From Polyangiaceae bacterium (lineage in GTDB: Bacteria; Myxococcota_A; Polyangia; Polyangiales; Polyangiaceae), in the NCBI GenBank assembly GCA_041389725.1, contig JAWKRG010000015.1, positions 124,001 to 188,000 of the forward strand: a stretch of 64,000 nt of DNA. Reading direction: 5' to 3'. The position numbers and the translations under genes are program-made. Below the pieces are notes generated by a model. The model did no database searches and had not been told where the DNA came from. It saw only the letters and a program-made list of their open reading frames with translations. Numbering within the stretch: position 1 is the first letter of the stretch; every line of letters begins with the position of its first letter. Positions 28,890 to 37,379 of the stretch are shown piece by piece.

Positions 28890-30301
28890 CACAGACAGCG
28901 TGCTTTCCATCGTCGGACTCCATCCGAAAGCACTTCATACGGCGGATTGCAGCCGTCCTTGGGCTTCGCCTTGGGTGCCGGCCGCGGAGCGGTCGTCCGT
29001 GGCGTGACGGCTCGGGGCGCCGCAGCGACCGATGGCGCCTTCGGCGTCGGAGTCGCCCCGTCCACAGGCAGCTTGTCCGACGCGTGCGCAGCGGTCGCGG
29101 AAGTCAGACCGGCGACATCCAGCGTCGGGACCATCACGCTGACCGCGACGCGACCCAACCGCGGCGGAGCGTCGTTTCCCGATCCAATCCATCCGACTGC
29201 GGGCACGGCCAGGACCGCGACGCCCCCCACCAGCGCTACAGCAGGCACCCAGCGCCGCTTCGCGCGCCCGGCGCTGGCCGAGTGGGGAACCACCGTCACT
29301 GCCGGAGAGGTGACTTCCGTGCCCGCGCGCCGCGCAGACATCGCGGACAGCAACTGCTCCCGGGTCCGCAGCGTGTTCGCCGCGCGTTCCTCGACCCAGC
29401 GACCCACCTCGTCGACCTCCGCTGTCGACTGTACCTCGCTCAGCGCCTGCGCCATCGCTTCCGCGGTGTCGAAGCGTTGCTCCACGATCTTGCTCAAGCC
29501 CTGCAGCACCACGGCGTCGAGAGCAGGCGTCACCTCGCTGTTGAAAGCGCTGGGTGGGTGCACCGCCGCGCTCACGGCGGCCATCAGCACACCGCCCGAC
29601 GCTTCACCCGTGAACAACCTGCGACCGGCAAGCATCTCCCACAACACGACCGACGCGGCGAAGATGTCGCTGCGCCGATCGACGTCCTTGCCCAGGATCT
29701 GCTCGGGCGACATGTAGCCCAGCTTGCCTTTGAGTTGTCCATCCTGAGTCGATTGCAGCCTCGCCTCGGCCTTGGCCACGCCGAAGTCGGAAAGTCGCGG
29801 CACGCCATCCACACCCACGAGCACGTTCTGCGGGGACACGTCCCGATGTACCAAGCGCAGCAGTCGCCCGGTCTCGTCGCGGGTCTCGTGGGCGGCGTGC
29901 AGACCCCTCAGTACCCCCACCATGATCGCGCACGCAATGTGCGGAGGCACTTTGTGCCAGCCGCCCGCGCGCTGCAGCCGAGCGAGGGTTTCGCCATGCA
30001 CGTACTCCATCACCAGCATCAGCTCCCCCGCCTCGCTGATGGCGTCCAAGGTAGCCACGACGTTGGGATGGTGGATGCGCCCAGCCAGCCGGGCCTCATC
30101 GATGAACATGGCCACCCATTCGGGCTCCGCAGCCAAGTGCCCGTGCAGTCGCTTCACCGCCACGCGACGCGCGAAACCAGCCGAGCCCTCTAGACTTGCC
30201 AGGTACACCCGCGCCATGCCCCCCGACGCGATTTCGCCGTGGAGCAAATAGCGTCCGACACGTTCTGGGGCCTGGGCCGACACCACCCCGAAGCGTATCA
30301 C
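28889..30301 (-). CDS. Ser/Thr protein kinase with C-terminal membrane segment
   Basis: 470 residues from GTG 30301, which overlaps the FHA regulator stop (GTGA). Hanks kinase domain about 17-290: Gly-rich loop at 25-33, Lys50, HRD at 152-154, Asn159, DFG at 172-174 and YMSPEQ. All are intact. After a helical juxtamembrane part there is one hydrophobic segment (VPAVALVGGVAVLAVPAVGWI), then an Ala/Pro/Lys-rich tail ending GCNPPYEVLSDGVRRWKARC with two Cys. In the same transcript an FHA domain, which binds phosphothreonine, precedes it, suggesting the kinase controls the sigma54 activator. Confidence 0.93.
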   Translation of the reverse strand: MIRFGVVSAQAPERVGRYLLHGEIASGGMARVYLASLEGSAGFARRVAVKRLHGHLAAEPEWVAMFIDEARLAGRIHHPNVVATLDAISEAGELMLVMEYVHGETLARLQRAGGWHKVPPHIACAIMVGVLRGLHAAHETRDETGRLLRLVHRDVSPQNVLVGVDGVPRLSDFGVAKAEARLQSTQDGQLKGKLGYMSPEQILGKDVDRRSDIFAASVVLWEMLAGRRLFTGEASGGVLMAAVSAAVHPPSAFNSEVTPALDAVVLQGLSKIVEQRFDTAEAMAQALSEVQSTAEVDEVGRWVEERAANTLRTREQLLSAMSARRAGTEVTSPAVTVVPHSASAGRAKRRWVPAVALVGGVAVLAVPAVGWIGSGNDAPPRLGRVAVSVMVPTLDVAGLTSATAAHASDKLPVDGATPTPKAPSVAAAPRAVTPRTTAPRPAPKAKPKDGCNPPYEVLSDGVRRWKARCL

Positions 30302-31644
30302 TTGCCTTTGCGAGGTCGCGGAATTCCGTGGGCTTCGATGCGGCTGACCAAGGTTCGGCGGGGCATCCCCAGCATTTGCGCGGCCCGGGTCTGATTTCCG
30401 CCGCAGGCCTCGAGCGCCTCGATGATGCGTGCTCGCTCCAGACTCCCCAAGTCGGCCCTCAACGAAGTGCTGGGCGGAGCGCCGGCCGCGTCGATCTCCA
30501 ACTCGACCGGCAAATGCTCGACCCCGACGGGCTGCCCCCCAGCCATCAACACGGCCCTTTCGACGACGTTACGCAACTGTCGGACGTTGCCGGGCCAAGA
30601 GTACTGGCGCAAACGCTGCAGCACGGCATCGGAAAGCTTGCCCTGCCGCCCACCGCTCAGCTCCGCGAGCATCTGCTGCGCGAGGGGCTCGAGATCCAGG
30701 GGGCGCTCGCGCAACGGCGGGACGCGGATGGTCAACCCGTTCAGGCGGTACAGCAAGTCCTCACGAAACCCACCCTCACTGACCAACTCTGCGGGATCGC
30801 GATTCGTTGCCGCGACATAGCGCACGTCGACCGTGCGCGGCGAGAAGCTGCCGACGCGCAAGACCTCGCCCGATTCCAAAGCGCGAAGGAGCTTGGCCTG
30901 ACACGCAAGCGGGATTTCGCTGACCTCGTCCAGGAACAGGGTGCCACCATCCGTCGCCTCCAGCGCCCCCGCCTTTGCTGCCGTCGCGCCCGTGAACGCA
31001 CCGCGCTCCGCGCCAAACAACGTACTTTCGAACAAGTTCTCGGGAATGGCAGCACAGTTGAGACGCGTGAACGGCCCCGCACTGCGCGCCGACGCCGTGT
31101 GCACCAGCTCGGCAACTCGCTCCTTACCGACGCCGGTCTCACCCACGATCAGCACGCTGATCCGACCTGCGGCCGCCGCCCGCGCCAGGCGAAACACCTC
31201 CTGGGTCCCCGGATCCACGGCGACGGTCGGCGCCGTCGCGGCCGTCACGGGCAAATTCGGCGTACCCGCCGCTGCCGGCGCATCGGCGCCGCTCGATGCC
31301 GAGCCCCCTACCAAGACAGTGACGGATCCGAGACGTACCGTGTCCCCAGCCCCGAGCCGCACCTGCTCTCGTGGCGCCAGACGACGATCGTTGACGAAAG
31401 TCCCGTTCGAGCTGTCCAGATCTTCCAGCGTCAGTCGATCTTCCTTCGCCGTGAGGGTGGCGTGGATGCGCGACACGGACGCCGCGTCGATGACGAGATC
31501 GCATCCTGCACCGCGCCCCAAGGACATCCTGCCGGAGCTGGGCAAAGCAGCGACCGCACTGCCGCCGTCCCAGAAAGCGACGATGCGTCGCTCGGCCGGG
31601 GCTCCCCCGGTGTGGGTCAGGGTGCGATCATCGCGAGCGTTCAC
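30298..31644 (-). CDS. FHA-domain sigma54-dependent transcriptional activator
   Basis: 448 residues. An N-terminal FHA domain (about 20-112: LGRGAGCDLVIDAASVSRIHA, SSNGTFVND) binds phosphothreonine peptides. The AAA+ domain (about 140-375) has Walker A GETGVGKE, the sigma54-contact loop GAFTGA intact, Walker B GGTLFLDE and an arginine-finger region. A C-terminal Fis-type helix-turn-helix (about 405-445: NQTRAAQMLGMPRRTLVSRI) binds enhancers. No receiver domain is present, so control is by FHA binding to a phosphoprotein, plausibly the coupled downstream kinase. Targets are unknown. Confidence 0.95.
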   Translation of the reverse strand: MNARDDRTLTHTGGAPAERRIVAFWDGGSAVAALPSSGRMSLGRGAGCDLVIDAASVSRIHATLTAKEDRLTLEDLDSSNGTFVNDRRLAPREQVRLGAGDTVRLGSVTVLVGGSASSGADAPAAAGTPNLPVTAATAPTVAVDPGTQEVFRLARAAAAGRISVLIVGETGVGKERVAELVHTASARSAGPFTRLNCAAIPENLFESTLFGAERGAFTGATAAKAGALEATDGGTLFLDEVSEIPLACQAKLLRALESGEVLRVGSFSPRTVDVRYVAATNRDPAELVSEGGFREDLLYRLNGLTIRVPPLRERPLDLEPLAQQMLAELSGGRQGKLSDAVLQRLRQYSWPGNVRQLRNVVERAVLMAGGQPVGVEHLPVELEIDAAGAPPSTSLRADLGSLERARIIEALEACGGNQTRAAQMLGMPRRTLVSRIEAHGIPRPRKGK

Positions 31645-31737
31645 GATGAGACAATATCCTACACTCCCTGCGGATTGACAAAGCCACGGGCGCGTCGAGC
31701 CTCAACAACCTGCGGTGCGGAGCCCGTGGGGCCGATG

Positions 31738-32568
31738 TCACTGCCCGCGCCCTTGGCGGTAATGCTCGAGTACGCGGTCCGCTGATAGCGCGCCCGCATA
31801 GACTGCCGCCTCATCGAAGCGAGCGTCCATGCCTTGTCCGGGCTCGCCCACCAAGTAGCCTGCAATGCCAAGCGCGAACCGTGCGCTGGGATCGCTCGCG
31901 ATCTGTTTCACCGACGCCGCGCTACTGCGAAGACCCCCGTCGACGTAGAGACTCGCGGTCACGCCGTCATAGCTCGCCACCAGGTGGTGGAAGCCGGTCG
32001 TCAGCAGCGGTGCGAGCGACGCATAAGCGCCATCGGAATCATCGGCGTTCCAACGTTCGAACTGCAGCTCCGCCCCGTCCGCGGCAACCAGCACGTCGTA
32101 ACCCTCGCGCCCATTCGCTGACAGCCACTCTCGGCTCATGATGCGCGGAAAGCCCTGGAGCGCAGCAGGAAGCATCAGCCAAACTTCGAAGGTGAAGCCG
32201 GTGCTACCAGAGAAGCCGAGAGCTGCGCCCTCGCAGGTGAAGAAGCCGCGCGCACCTGACGGCGGATCGAAGCCGACGTGTACGGAGCGCGTGCCAACGC
32301 AACCCTCCGCCCTATCGTCGCTCTCGAACTCCACGTTCTCACCGAACGAGCACGTGATACCGGAGTTCAGCGTCGCGTCGGCCTCCGCCCCGCGCGCGTC
32401 CAGGGAGTGCCACAGCAGCGGCGCGTCCGCAGCTACCGCGCTGCGATAGTCGGCGCACGCGCTGGCAGCCGTCGGCCGAGTGCCACCTGCGAGCTCGTCC
32501 TCGGAGTAGCCCAAAGTGCAGCCCAGCACGCTGATCGCTGGCAGCCAGAGCCAGGGACGAAGGGTCAT
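31738..32568 (-). CDS. LamG-domain lipoprotein
   Basis: 276 residues from ATG 32568 (MTLRPWLWLPAISVLGC, lipidated Cys about residue 17). The C-terminal about 200 residues form a LamG/concanavalin A-like beta-sandwich: GFTFEVWLML, YDVLVAADGAELQFERW, GFHHLVASYDGVTASLYVDG and DARFDEAAVYAGALSADRV. Such domains bind glycans or proteins on the surface. It follows the large M15 protein on the same strand but is separated from it by about 115 bp. Ligand unknown. Confidence 0.88.
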   Translation of the reverse strand: MTLRPWLWLPAISVLGCTLGYSEDELAGGTRPTAASACADYRSAVAADAPLLWHSLDARGAEADATLNSGITCSFGENVEFESDDRAEGCVGTRSVHVGFDPPSGARGFFTCEGAALGFSGSTGFTFEVWLMLPAALQGFPRIMSREWLSANGREGYDVLVAADGAELQFERWNADDSDGAYASLAPLLTTGFHHLVASYDGVTASLYVDGGLRSSAASVKQIASDPSARFALGIAGYLVGEPGQGMDARFDEAAVYAGALSADRVLEHYRQGRGQ

Positions 32569-32683
32569 TCTCGGACTAGCCAAGCACGAGGCCTCGGCCT
32601 GATGCCACTTCATTTTGCGGACGCCGACACCGAACCGGCGTGCCGCTGCATGCTGCGAACGCCAACATCGAGCCCGTACGCGC

Positions 32684-34870
32684 CTAGCTCGCGCGACGGC
32701 GACGCTGAAGCCTCGGGAAGCGCCTTACGCGGCGAAGGATGAGCCCGAACAACAAGATGCCCGAAAGCATCCCGGAACCCCACCTGCCACCCCACGGCGC
32801 GCGCCGACGAGACGACGCTGCGCAAGACGGACCTGGCTCGGTCGCGGCGCGCGGAGCATCGGCCTCGGGCGTCGACTCGGCGTCGGGCAAGGTGAGCTCG
32901 TCGCCCACGGACCAATCTGAACTGGGTGCGGGAGCGCTCTCTTGACCGTTGCAGCTGGGATCTGTCGGGTCGCAGGGCCCCGCGGCGCTTGGTGGCGCGC
33001 CCTTGCCGCGGCCGCCGAGGGTCAGCGTCGAGTAGTACATCGCGTCGTCCCAACCATTGTCGTTCGACCATGCCGGGCCGTCGGTAGTGCGCACGAGTCC
33101 ACCCGCCTCGCTGCGCAGGCAGATCACGCCTTTGGAGCCTCGACCGCACAGCTCGCTCTTGCCATCGCCGTCCACGTCCGCGGTGCGCAGCGTCCAGTAG
33201 TATTGTGGCTTGTTCCAGCCCAGTCCATCGGACATCTCCTTCGTCGCGAGTTGGCCTGCGAAGCCACTTCCGTTCGACAGGTAACAGCGAACTCCACCGG
33301 CACTGCGGACGCAGATGTCCGCCTTCGCGTCGCCGTCGACGTCCGCCATGCGCAGGGTGGAATAGTAGGGAACCGCGTCGAATCCCTTCGCGTCGGACAG
33401 CTCGGGACCGACGATGGCGCTGCCGAAGCCCTGACCGAGCGAGCGCCAACAACGCATGCCCGCGGCGGCTCGGGCGCACACGTCGTACCGCCCGTCGCCA
33501 TCGATGTCGGCGAGGCGGATGGTGGACCAGTACTGCACCTTGGACCAGCCGGAAGCGTTGCTCATCTGTCCCAGATCGATACGCTGACCAAAGCCGGATC
33601 CGGTGGAAAGCCAGCAGCTGAAGCCAGTCGCCGCGCGCGCGCACAGATCGGCCCGCTTGTCGCCGTCCACGTCCGCCATGCGAAGGGTGGCGTAGTACTC
33701 GGGCTTGCGCCATCCCTCGCTGTCGGCGAGCGGTCCACTGATCGCTGCACCGAAGCCCTTGCCCGTGAAAGGATGGCAGCGAATGCCCGCGGCCGTTCGC
33801 GCGCAGAGGTCGTCCTTCCCGTCCCCGGTGACGTCTACCAAGCGCAGCGTCGTGTAGTAGGCAGGGTCGGTCCAACCACCCGCGTCGGTCCACTCGGGGC
33901 CCACGACAGCGACGTCGAAGGGTGCGTTCGTCGAGAGCCAACAACGGATCCCCGCAATGGCCCGCACGCAAACGTCAGCCTTGCCGTTGCCGTCCAAGTC
34001 GCCCATGCGCAGCGTCGAGTAGTACGGCCGTGCATCCCAGCCCTTGTCGTTGGAAAGGTCGGGGCCCTCGATGGTGGGGCCTGGGCCGGCGCTCGTGGCA
34101 CGGTTGCAGATCACTCCTGTCGCCGCGCGGGCGCAGAAGTCGGCAGCACCGTCCCCGTCGATGTCGCTGAAGGGCTGGCCATCCCAGCTTCCGAGGCTCG
34201 GAACCAGTAGCTCGTCGAGCTCGCACACGCCTCCTTCATCGACGGCGGAGTCGCAGTCGTCGTCTTTGCCGTTGCACACCTCCGCGCTGGGTTGACAGCT
34301 CGACGCCACATCGCAGATGCCGCCCCCCGGTCCGCCACCCCACCACTCCCAGTGCCAGTTCTCCTTTGCCACCGTGCGCTTGAACCCGTAGCTGCCTGCG
34401 TGCAAATTGAGCCACGACAGCACGCCCGAACTCGCAGTATTCAAGTCGAGGGCGTGCCCGCTCTGATGGTTGCTGTAGCCCGGCTTGGCGGCGAGATTGC
34501 AGCTGTTGCAGTTGCAGTTGACGTAGCAGGCGTAGAGATACTTCTGCTCGCTCATGGTGCGAAAGCCGCTGACCACTTTCAGCGTCACGCCCGCCTTCGC
34601 TGCCGCCTTCGCCATCACGTAGTAGGCGTTGGCCGTGTTCTTTTCGACCTTCTTGCCATCAACGGTCACGACCGAGATGCTGAAGGGCGTTCCACTCTTG
34701 TAGCCCGTGTAGCTGGCCTCCCCACAGCTCACGCTGGAGAGTGCCTCGCTCGTCGACGCTAGAACCTCGGAGGCACCGTCACATTCGACGTCAGCGTTGC
34801 CGTCGGGGTCCGCCCCGGCACAGCCGGCGGCGACGAGAAGCACTGGGCCCAAACAACGGTGCAGTCGCAT
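32684..34870 (-). CDS. secreted M15 (VanY-type) D-Ala-D-Ala carboxypeptidase-like protein with seven FG-GAP repeats
   Basis: 728 residues from ATG 34870, with a lipoprotein-like signal (VAAGC). Residues about 60-190 form an M15 peptidase domain: GYSNHQSGHALDLNT gives the His/Asp zinc ligands and ENWHWEWW the final His. A short Cys/Asp MopE-type motif (EVCNGKDDDCDSAVDE) follows. Seven units of about 57 residues come next, each with D-x-D-G-D-x-x-x-D (calcium type) and a Cys pair. Then an acidic region and a C-terminal tail with a Cys, a hydrophobic stretch (SGILLFGLILRRVRR) and many Arg, like a MYXO-CTERM sorting signal. It probably acts on peptidoglycan at the surface. Confidence 0.88.
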   Translation of the reverse strand: MRLHRCLGPVLLVAAGCAGADPDGNADVECDGASEVLASTSEALSSVSCGEASYTGYKSGTPFSISVVTVDGKKVEKNTANAYYVMAKAAAKAGVTLKVVSGFRTMSEQKYLYACYVNCNCNSCNLAAKPGYSNHQSGHALDLNTASSGVLSWLNLHAGSYGFKRTVAKENWHWEWWGGGPGGGICDVASSCQPSAEVCNGKDDDCDSAVDEGGVCELDELLVPSLGSWDGQPFSDIDGDGAADFCARAATGVICNRATSAGPGPTIEGPDLSNDKGWDARPYYSTLRMGDLDGNGKADVCVRAIAGIRCWLSTNAPFDVAVVGPEWTDAGGWTDPAYYTTLRLVDVTGDGKDDLCARTAAGIRCHPFTGKGFGAAISGPLADSEGWRKPEYYATLRMADVDGDKRADLCARAATGFSCWLSTGSGFGQRIDLGQMSNASGWSKVQYWSTIRLADIDGDGRYDVCARAAAGMRCWRSLGQGFGSAIVGPELSDAKGFDAVPYYSTLRMADVDGDAKADICVRSAGGVRCYLSNGSGFAGQLATKEMSDGLGWNKPQYYWTLRTADVDGDGKSELCGRGSKGVICLRSEAGGLVRTTDGPAWSNDNGWDDAMYYSTLTLGGRGKGAPPSAAGPCDPTDPSCNGQESAPAPSSDWSVGDELTLPDAESTPEADAPRAATEPGPSCAASSRRRAPWGGRWGSGMLSGILLFGLILRRVRRFPRLQRRRRAS

Positions 34871-35107
34871 GGCGTCTCGGGACTGCAAGAAGCGTGCGCC
34901 CGAGCGACGAGACTGCATGTGCCGCCAGCGGCCGCAGCAGCGAACTCCGTTGTGCAAGTCCCGCACTACGCCACGCGCGGGTTGTGCAAGATCTCGCCAA
35001 CCGCGCCCGGCTCCCCCCGCAGCGGGCCGGATTTCCAGTGGGCACGGAACTTGAACTTTGGTCCGTCGTTGGCGGCGACCGCCAGCCCCACCACAAAGGA
35101 AGCCGTC

Positions 35108-36160
35108 ATGCGCCTGCGTTGCATTCCCATTATCCTGCTCCTGACCGCCTGCGGGAGCGAAGCCGACCCTACCGCCACCAACGAAAGCGCCAGCGGCGGA
35201 TCCTCCAGTGGCGGCAACGCCGCGGCGGGGCAGCCGGGTAGCGGCGGTGGTGGAGCGATCGGAAGCGCGGGCTGGACTGCGGGCGGGTCGACAGGTTCTG
35301 GCGGAAGCGTGGCCGGCGCCGCCGGCCAGGGCGCGAGTGCAGGTGCCGCGGGCGCCGCTGGCGGAGCGGGCGCGCCGCCACAGGATCCAAACGCCCCACT
35401 GCCCTATCCCAACAAGGCCGTCGCCATCTACCACATGATGTGGAGTAACTCGGGGTCACCGCAGCTCAGTGCGCTGCCTGCCAACGCCAACGTCGTGAAT
35501 CTGGCGTTCGCCCAAGGCGACCCGCCGCAGCTCGTCGGCTGGGCGTCGCAGTCGAAGCAGTCCTTCGTGGCCGATGCCGAGGCGCCGCGCAAGAAGGGCG
35601 TCAACATCGTCATCTCCATCGGTGGCGCCGGGGGCAACGTCAACGTCAGTCATCGTCAGGCCTTCGTCGACGGCATCATGGCCATCAACTCGGAGGTCAC
35701 CCTCGATGGGCTGGATTGGGACCTCGAGGGCCCTGCACTTGTCAAGGACGACGTGGTCTGGATCTCGAAGGAGCTCAAAGCCAAGCGCGGGCAGAACTTC
35801 TCGATCACGATGGCGCCCAACGGCAGCAACGTAGACGAATACATTCCCGTCGCGGTGGCCCTGCACCAGGCCGGCGCCCTCGACATGATCGGCCAGCAAT
35901 TCTACGACGCCGTCGTTTCCTACGGTGCAGCGCTGGGACGGGTGAACCAGATGGCAAACGCCGGGATCCCCGACGACCGCATCGGCATCGGCATGATGGT
36001 GGGCAGCGCCGACACCTACTGGACCGTCAGCGAGTGCAAGGAAGCCGTGAACTTCATCAAGGGGCCCCATGCGGGAGTCCGCGGTGGCTACCTGTGGGAG
36101 CACGGTCGCTCTGGGACTCAGGAGTGGGCAGATCAGGTCGGCGCTCTGCTGCTGAAGTGA
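35108..36160 (+). CDS. GH18-family glycoside hydrolase lipoprotein (chitinase-like)
   Basis: 350 residues from ATG 35108 with AAGGA about 10 bases before. Lipoprotein signal RCIPIILLLTAC, then about 70 residues of Gly/Ser/Ala linker. The catalytic barrel contains LDGLDWDLEG, the family-18 DxxDxDxE pattern whose last Glu is the acid. Upstream strands include NIVISIGGAGGNV and later MIGQQFYDAVVSYGAA. It should cleave N-acetylglucosamine polymers (chitin or peptidoglycan-like) at the cell surface. It is divergent from the M15 protein and followed by the GH26 lipoprotein. Confidence 0.88.
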   Translation: MRLRCIPIILLLTACGSEADPTATNESASGGSSSGGNAAAGQPGSGGGGAIGSAGWTAGGSTGSGGSVAGAAGQGASAGAAGAAGGAGAPPQDPNAPLPYPNKAVAIYHMMWSNSGSPQLSALPANANVVNLAFAQGDPPQLVGWASQSKQSFVADAEAPRKKGVNIVISIGGAGGNVNVSHRQAFVDGIMAINSEVTLDGLDWDLEGPALVKDDVVWISKELKAKRGQNFSITMAPNGSNVDEYIPVAVALHQAGALDMIGQQFYDAVVSYGAALGRVNQMANAGIPDDRIGIGMMVGSADTYWTVSECKEAVNFIKGPHAGVRGGYLWEHGRSGTQEWADQVGALLLK

Positions 36161-36207
36161 GCGGAACCACAGTGGCGAAGATCACGAATGGCGAGAGGAC
36201 GATTCGC

Positions 36208-37368
36208 ATGTCACCTGAGATGAGAAGCCCAATGGTCGCGCGCTACTTGCGGATCTGTGCGCTCACCGCGTTGGCAGTGCTTGGCTGCGCCGCCAATGAC
36301 GACGCGGCACCCGACGCAGGTGCCGCGGGAAGCGGCGGCAATGCCGGCGGCAATGCCGGCGGCAGTGGTGCGACGAGCGGCGGCAACACGGGGTTCCCAA
36401 GCGGCGGCAGCTCCGGCTCCTCGAGCGGCGGCAGTGCCGGCAGTGCGGGCGGCGGGGCGGGCGACGCAGGAACGGACGCCCCCGATGACAGCGCCCTGCC
36501 CACCGGCACTTGGCTCTCGGGCGCCGCCTGCGAAGGCGTGCTCGACGGCAGCTTCGGCACGTGGCGCGGCCGCGCCGTCGAGATCGCCGGAGTCTGGGCC
36601 GACGATTCCGACAATCAGCGCAACGTCTGGGTATTGCAGATGGACTACGCCAATTGGAGTGGACCCATCGACGTCGCAAACGGCGGCATCTTCCCCAACG
36701 AAGGCGAGAGCTGGGCCAAGGCGGCGGCGGGTGCCTACGACGAGCGCTGGAAGGAATCGCTGACCAACATCAAGAAGGCACGGCAGGGAAAAGGCACCAC
36801 CTACATCCGCTTCGCGCACGAGTTCAACGGCGACTGGTACTGGCCCGTGCTGAGCGGTGATGCGGAGTCCTTCAAGCAGGCCTGGGTGCGTTTCTACAAC
36901 CTGAAACAATCCATATTCCCGGAGGGCAAGCTCGCCTGGTCTCCCAACGACGGCACGACGATCAACCTCGACGTACGCACGGCGTATCCCGGCTCGCAGT
37001 ACGTGGACGTGATCGCCGTGGATTCCTACAACTGGGATCCTCCCGCCACCGACGCCCAAGAGTTCTCCAGCAAGATCAACAAGCTCGATTCCTTCGGTGC
37101 ACCCTTGGGTCTGGAAGCTTGGCGCAAATTCGCCGAGTCGAAGGGCGTGCCGATGGCGATCAGCGAATGGTCGGGCGTGGCGTCTCGAGGCGACTTCCCC
37201 GAGTACATGACGGAGCTGCACAAGTGGATCGCGGCCCACGCGGGCTCGGGGCCGGGACAGATCGCCTACGAAATCCTGTTCAATTGCCCTTGGTCGAACA
37301 ACGACTTCGAGCTGCACCCGTCCACCGCGCAACCCAACGCGGCCGATCGCTATCGCCAAGAGTGGTAG
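36208..37368 (+). CDS. GH26-family glycosidase lipoprotein (mannanase-like)
   Basis: 386 residues from ATG 36208, with GAGAGGA 8 bases upstream. Later in-frame ATGs at 36220 and 36232 are possible. Signal RICALTALAVLGC, then a Gly/Ser/Asn linker. The catalytic part has RFAHEFNGDWYWP, the family-26 acid/base Glu in HEFNG, and the nucleophile in PMAISEWSGVA. Substrate binding residues such as VIAVDSYNWDPP are also present. GH26 members cut beta-mannans (some cut xylan). It lies about 45 bp after the chitinase-like gene, probably in one operon for polysaccharide use. Confidence 0.88.
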   Translation: MSPEMRSPMVARYLRICALTALAVLGCAANDDAAPDAGAAGSGGNAGGNAGGSGATSGGNTGFPSGGSSGSSSGGSAGSAGGGAGDAGTDAPDDSALPTGTWLSGAACEGVLDGSFGTWRGRAVEIAGVWADDSDNQRNVWVLQMDYANWSGPIDVANGGIFPNEGESWAKAAAGAYDERWKESLTNIKKARQGKGTTYIRFAHEFNGDWYWPVLSGDAESFKQAWVRFYNLKQSIFPEGKLAWSPNDGTTINLDVRTAYPGSQYVDVIAVDSYNWDPPATDAQEFSSKINKLDSFGAPLGLEAWRKFAESKGVPMAISEWSGVASRGDFPEYMTELHKWIAAHAGSGPGQIAYEILFNCPWSNNDFELHPSTAQPNAADRYRQEW

Positions 37369-37379
37369 ACAGGCTCAGC

